Below, piece after piece: positions 63,647-64,000 of a DNA stretch of 64,000 nt (position 1 is its first letter; each line of letters starts with the position of its first letter). Source of the stretch: Ilex aquifolium (lineage: Eukaryota; Streptophyta; Magnoliopsida; Aquifoliales; Aquifoliaceae). Below the pieces are notes generated by a model. That model did no database searches and was not told the origin of the DNA. It saw only the letters and a list, made by a program, of their open reading frames with translations. Where the stretch lies: assembly GCA_951799425.1 (NCBI GenBank), contig OX637392.1, positions 54,275,093-54,339,092 on the forward strand, written 5' to 3'. The translations under genes were made by a program, and so were the position numbers.

Positions 63647-63750
63647 CCTTCTTTCATTCTCGAAGCGGGCAAAAGTGTTCATCAGACGGAGAAATTAAAC
63701 CCAATCAAAATCACACAATCATTATCAAAGTCAAGATCTTTTGGGGAATT

Positions 63751-63860
63751 TTGATAATGCTATTATAATGCCATCAAAAGTTAGTATCCAAAATTAAAGA
63801 CATCGTTGATAATGCTATTATAATGCCATCAAAAGTTAGTATCCAAAATTAAAGACATCG
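63751..63860. repeat. Perfect 55-bp tandem duplication upstream of OEP16-4-like exons
   Basis: 63751-63805 and 63806-63860 are identical (each starts TTGATAATGCTATTATAATG and ends AAATTAAAGACATCG). Identity implies a very recent event. Confidence 0.95.
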
Positions 63861-64000
63861 TGATCAGTAATTGGGTGGATTCCAGGAAAAACTGAAACAG
63901 TTGGGGTGAAAGAAAGGGGTAAACTTGGAGTAGGAAATGCATCAAGACATGTGGTGGGCGATTCTTTGGTGGTGGTTATGGTGTCGTGTGATGTGATGAA
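63861..64000. other. Window edge, unassigned
   Basis: GT-rich plus-strand sequence (GGTGGTGGTTATGGTGTCG). No feature recognised. Confidence 0.3.

Larger units (their letters stand above)
61880..64000 (-). mobile_element. Probable Helitron, 3' end at 61880; 5' end not found
   Basis: On the minus strand the sequence ends CCGTGCCTTCAGGCACGG (8-bp-stem hairpin), then GTTATCC, then CTAG followed by host T: the hairpin plus short spacer plus CTAG ending is the classical Helitron 3' terminus. A degenerate second version of the hairpin (GTGCCTTCAGACACG) lies near 61980-62000. No Rep/helicase protein is visible, so it would be non-autonomous. The 5' end (TC) was not identified and may lie beyond 64000. 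It would include the OEP16-4-like exons below. Confidence 0.5.

Overview
The window is nuclear DNA from a flowering plant, most likely a woody eudicot. Genes are split by many short and some long GT-AG introns. Intergenic DNA is AT-rich and crowded with small foldback transposons, tRNA-derived SINEs, hAT elements and one Ty3-type LTR element. Every recognisable protein is a plant nuclear family. No bacterial or viral genes, operons or CRISPR arrays were seen.

Layout: (1) 1-15835, plus strand: most of a DEAH-box RNA helicase gene (DEAH9/DHX35 type, 21 visible exons, 5' end outside the window); its introns carry two hAT-type miniature elements with perfect 8-bp target duplications. (2) 15.8-23.2 kb: intergenic DNA with SINEs and six or more foldback or hAT miniature elements. 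The last, a 1-kb foldback element, ends 91 bp before the next start codon. (3) 23255-27576, plus: complete seven-exon gene for an NCL-type Na+/Ca2+ exchanger with two EF hands (558 aa). (4) 27.6-43.8 kb: a repeat domain. An old tandem duplication (unit 1 about 29884-33600, unit 2 about 33665-43790) has been filled by different insertions in each unit, so each unit preserves the other's empty sites. Unit 1 holds a hAT element that was itself split by a 2-kb solo LTR. Unit 2 holds an 8.2-kb minus-strand Ty3-type fossil with gag-like remnants only, which is in turn split by a 4.4-kb hAT transposon with a decayed transposase. (5) 43934-44007: tRNA-Ile(UAU), followed at once by a minisatellite. (6) 44408-45430: a second copy of the 1-kb foldback family. 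(7) 46403-53179: an IQ-domain (IQD) calmodulin-binding protein gene whose upstream/5'-leader region is duplicated in tandem. (8) 56574-57914, minus: a CIN-class TCP transcription factor with a miR319 target site. (9) 59.7-61.7 kb: foldback repeats. (10) 61880 to the window end: a probable Helitron 3' end on the minus strand and, about 1.4 kb inside it, three exons of an OEP16-4-like gene in a broken state, read as a possible captured gene fragment.

The host genes do not form a pathway: an RNA helicase, a cation exchanger, a calmodulin-binding scaffold and a leaf-development regulator simply lie side by side. NCL (EF hands) and IQD (calmodulin) both respond to Ca2+, but nothing here shows that their proximity matters. 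Exon borders were placed by eye from splice consensus, reading frame and remembered family sequences; all three complete or near-complete plus-strand gene models sum to a whole number of codons.
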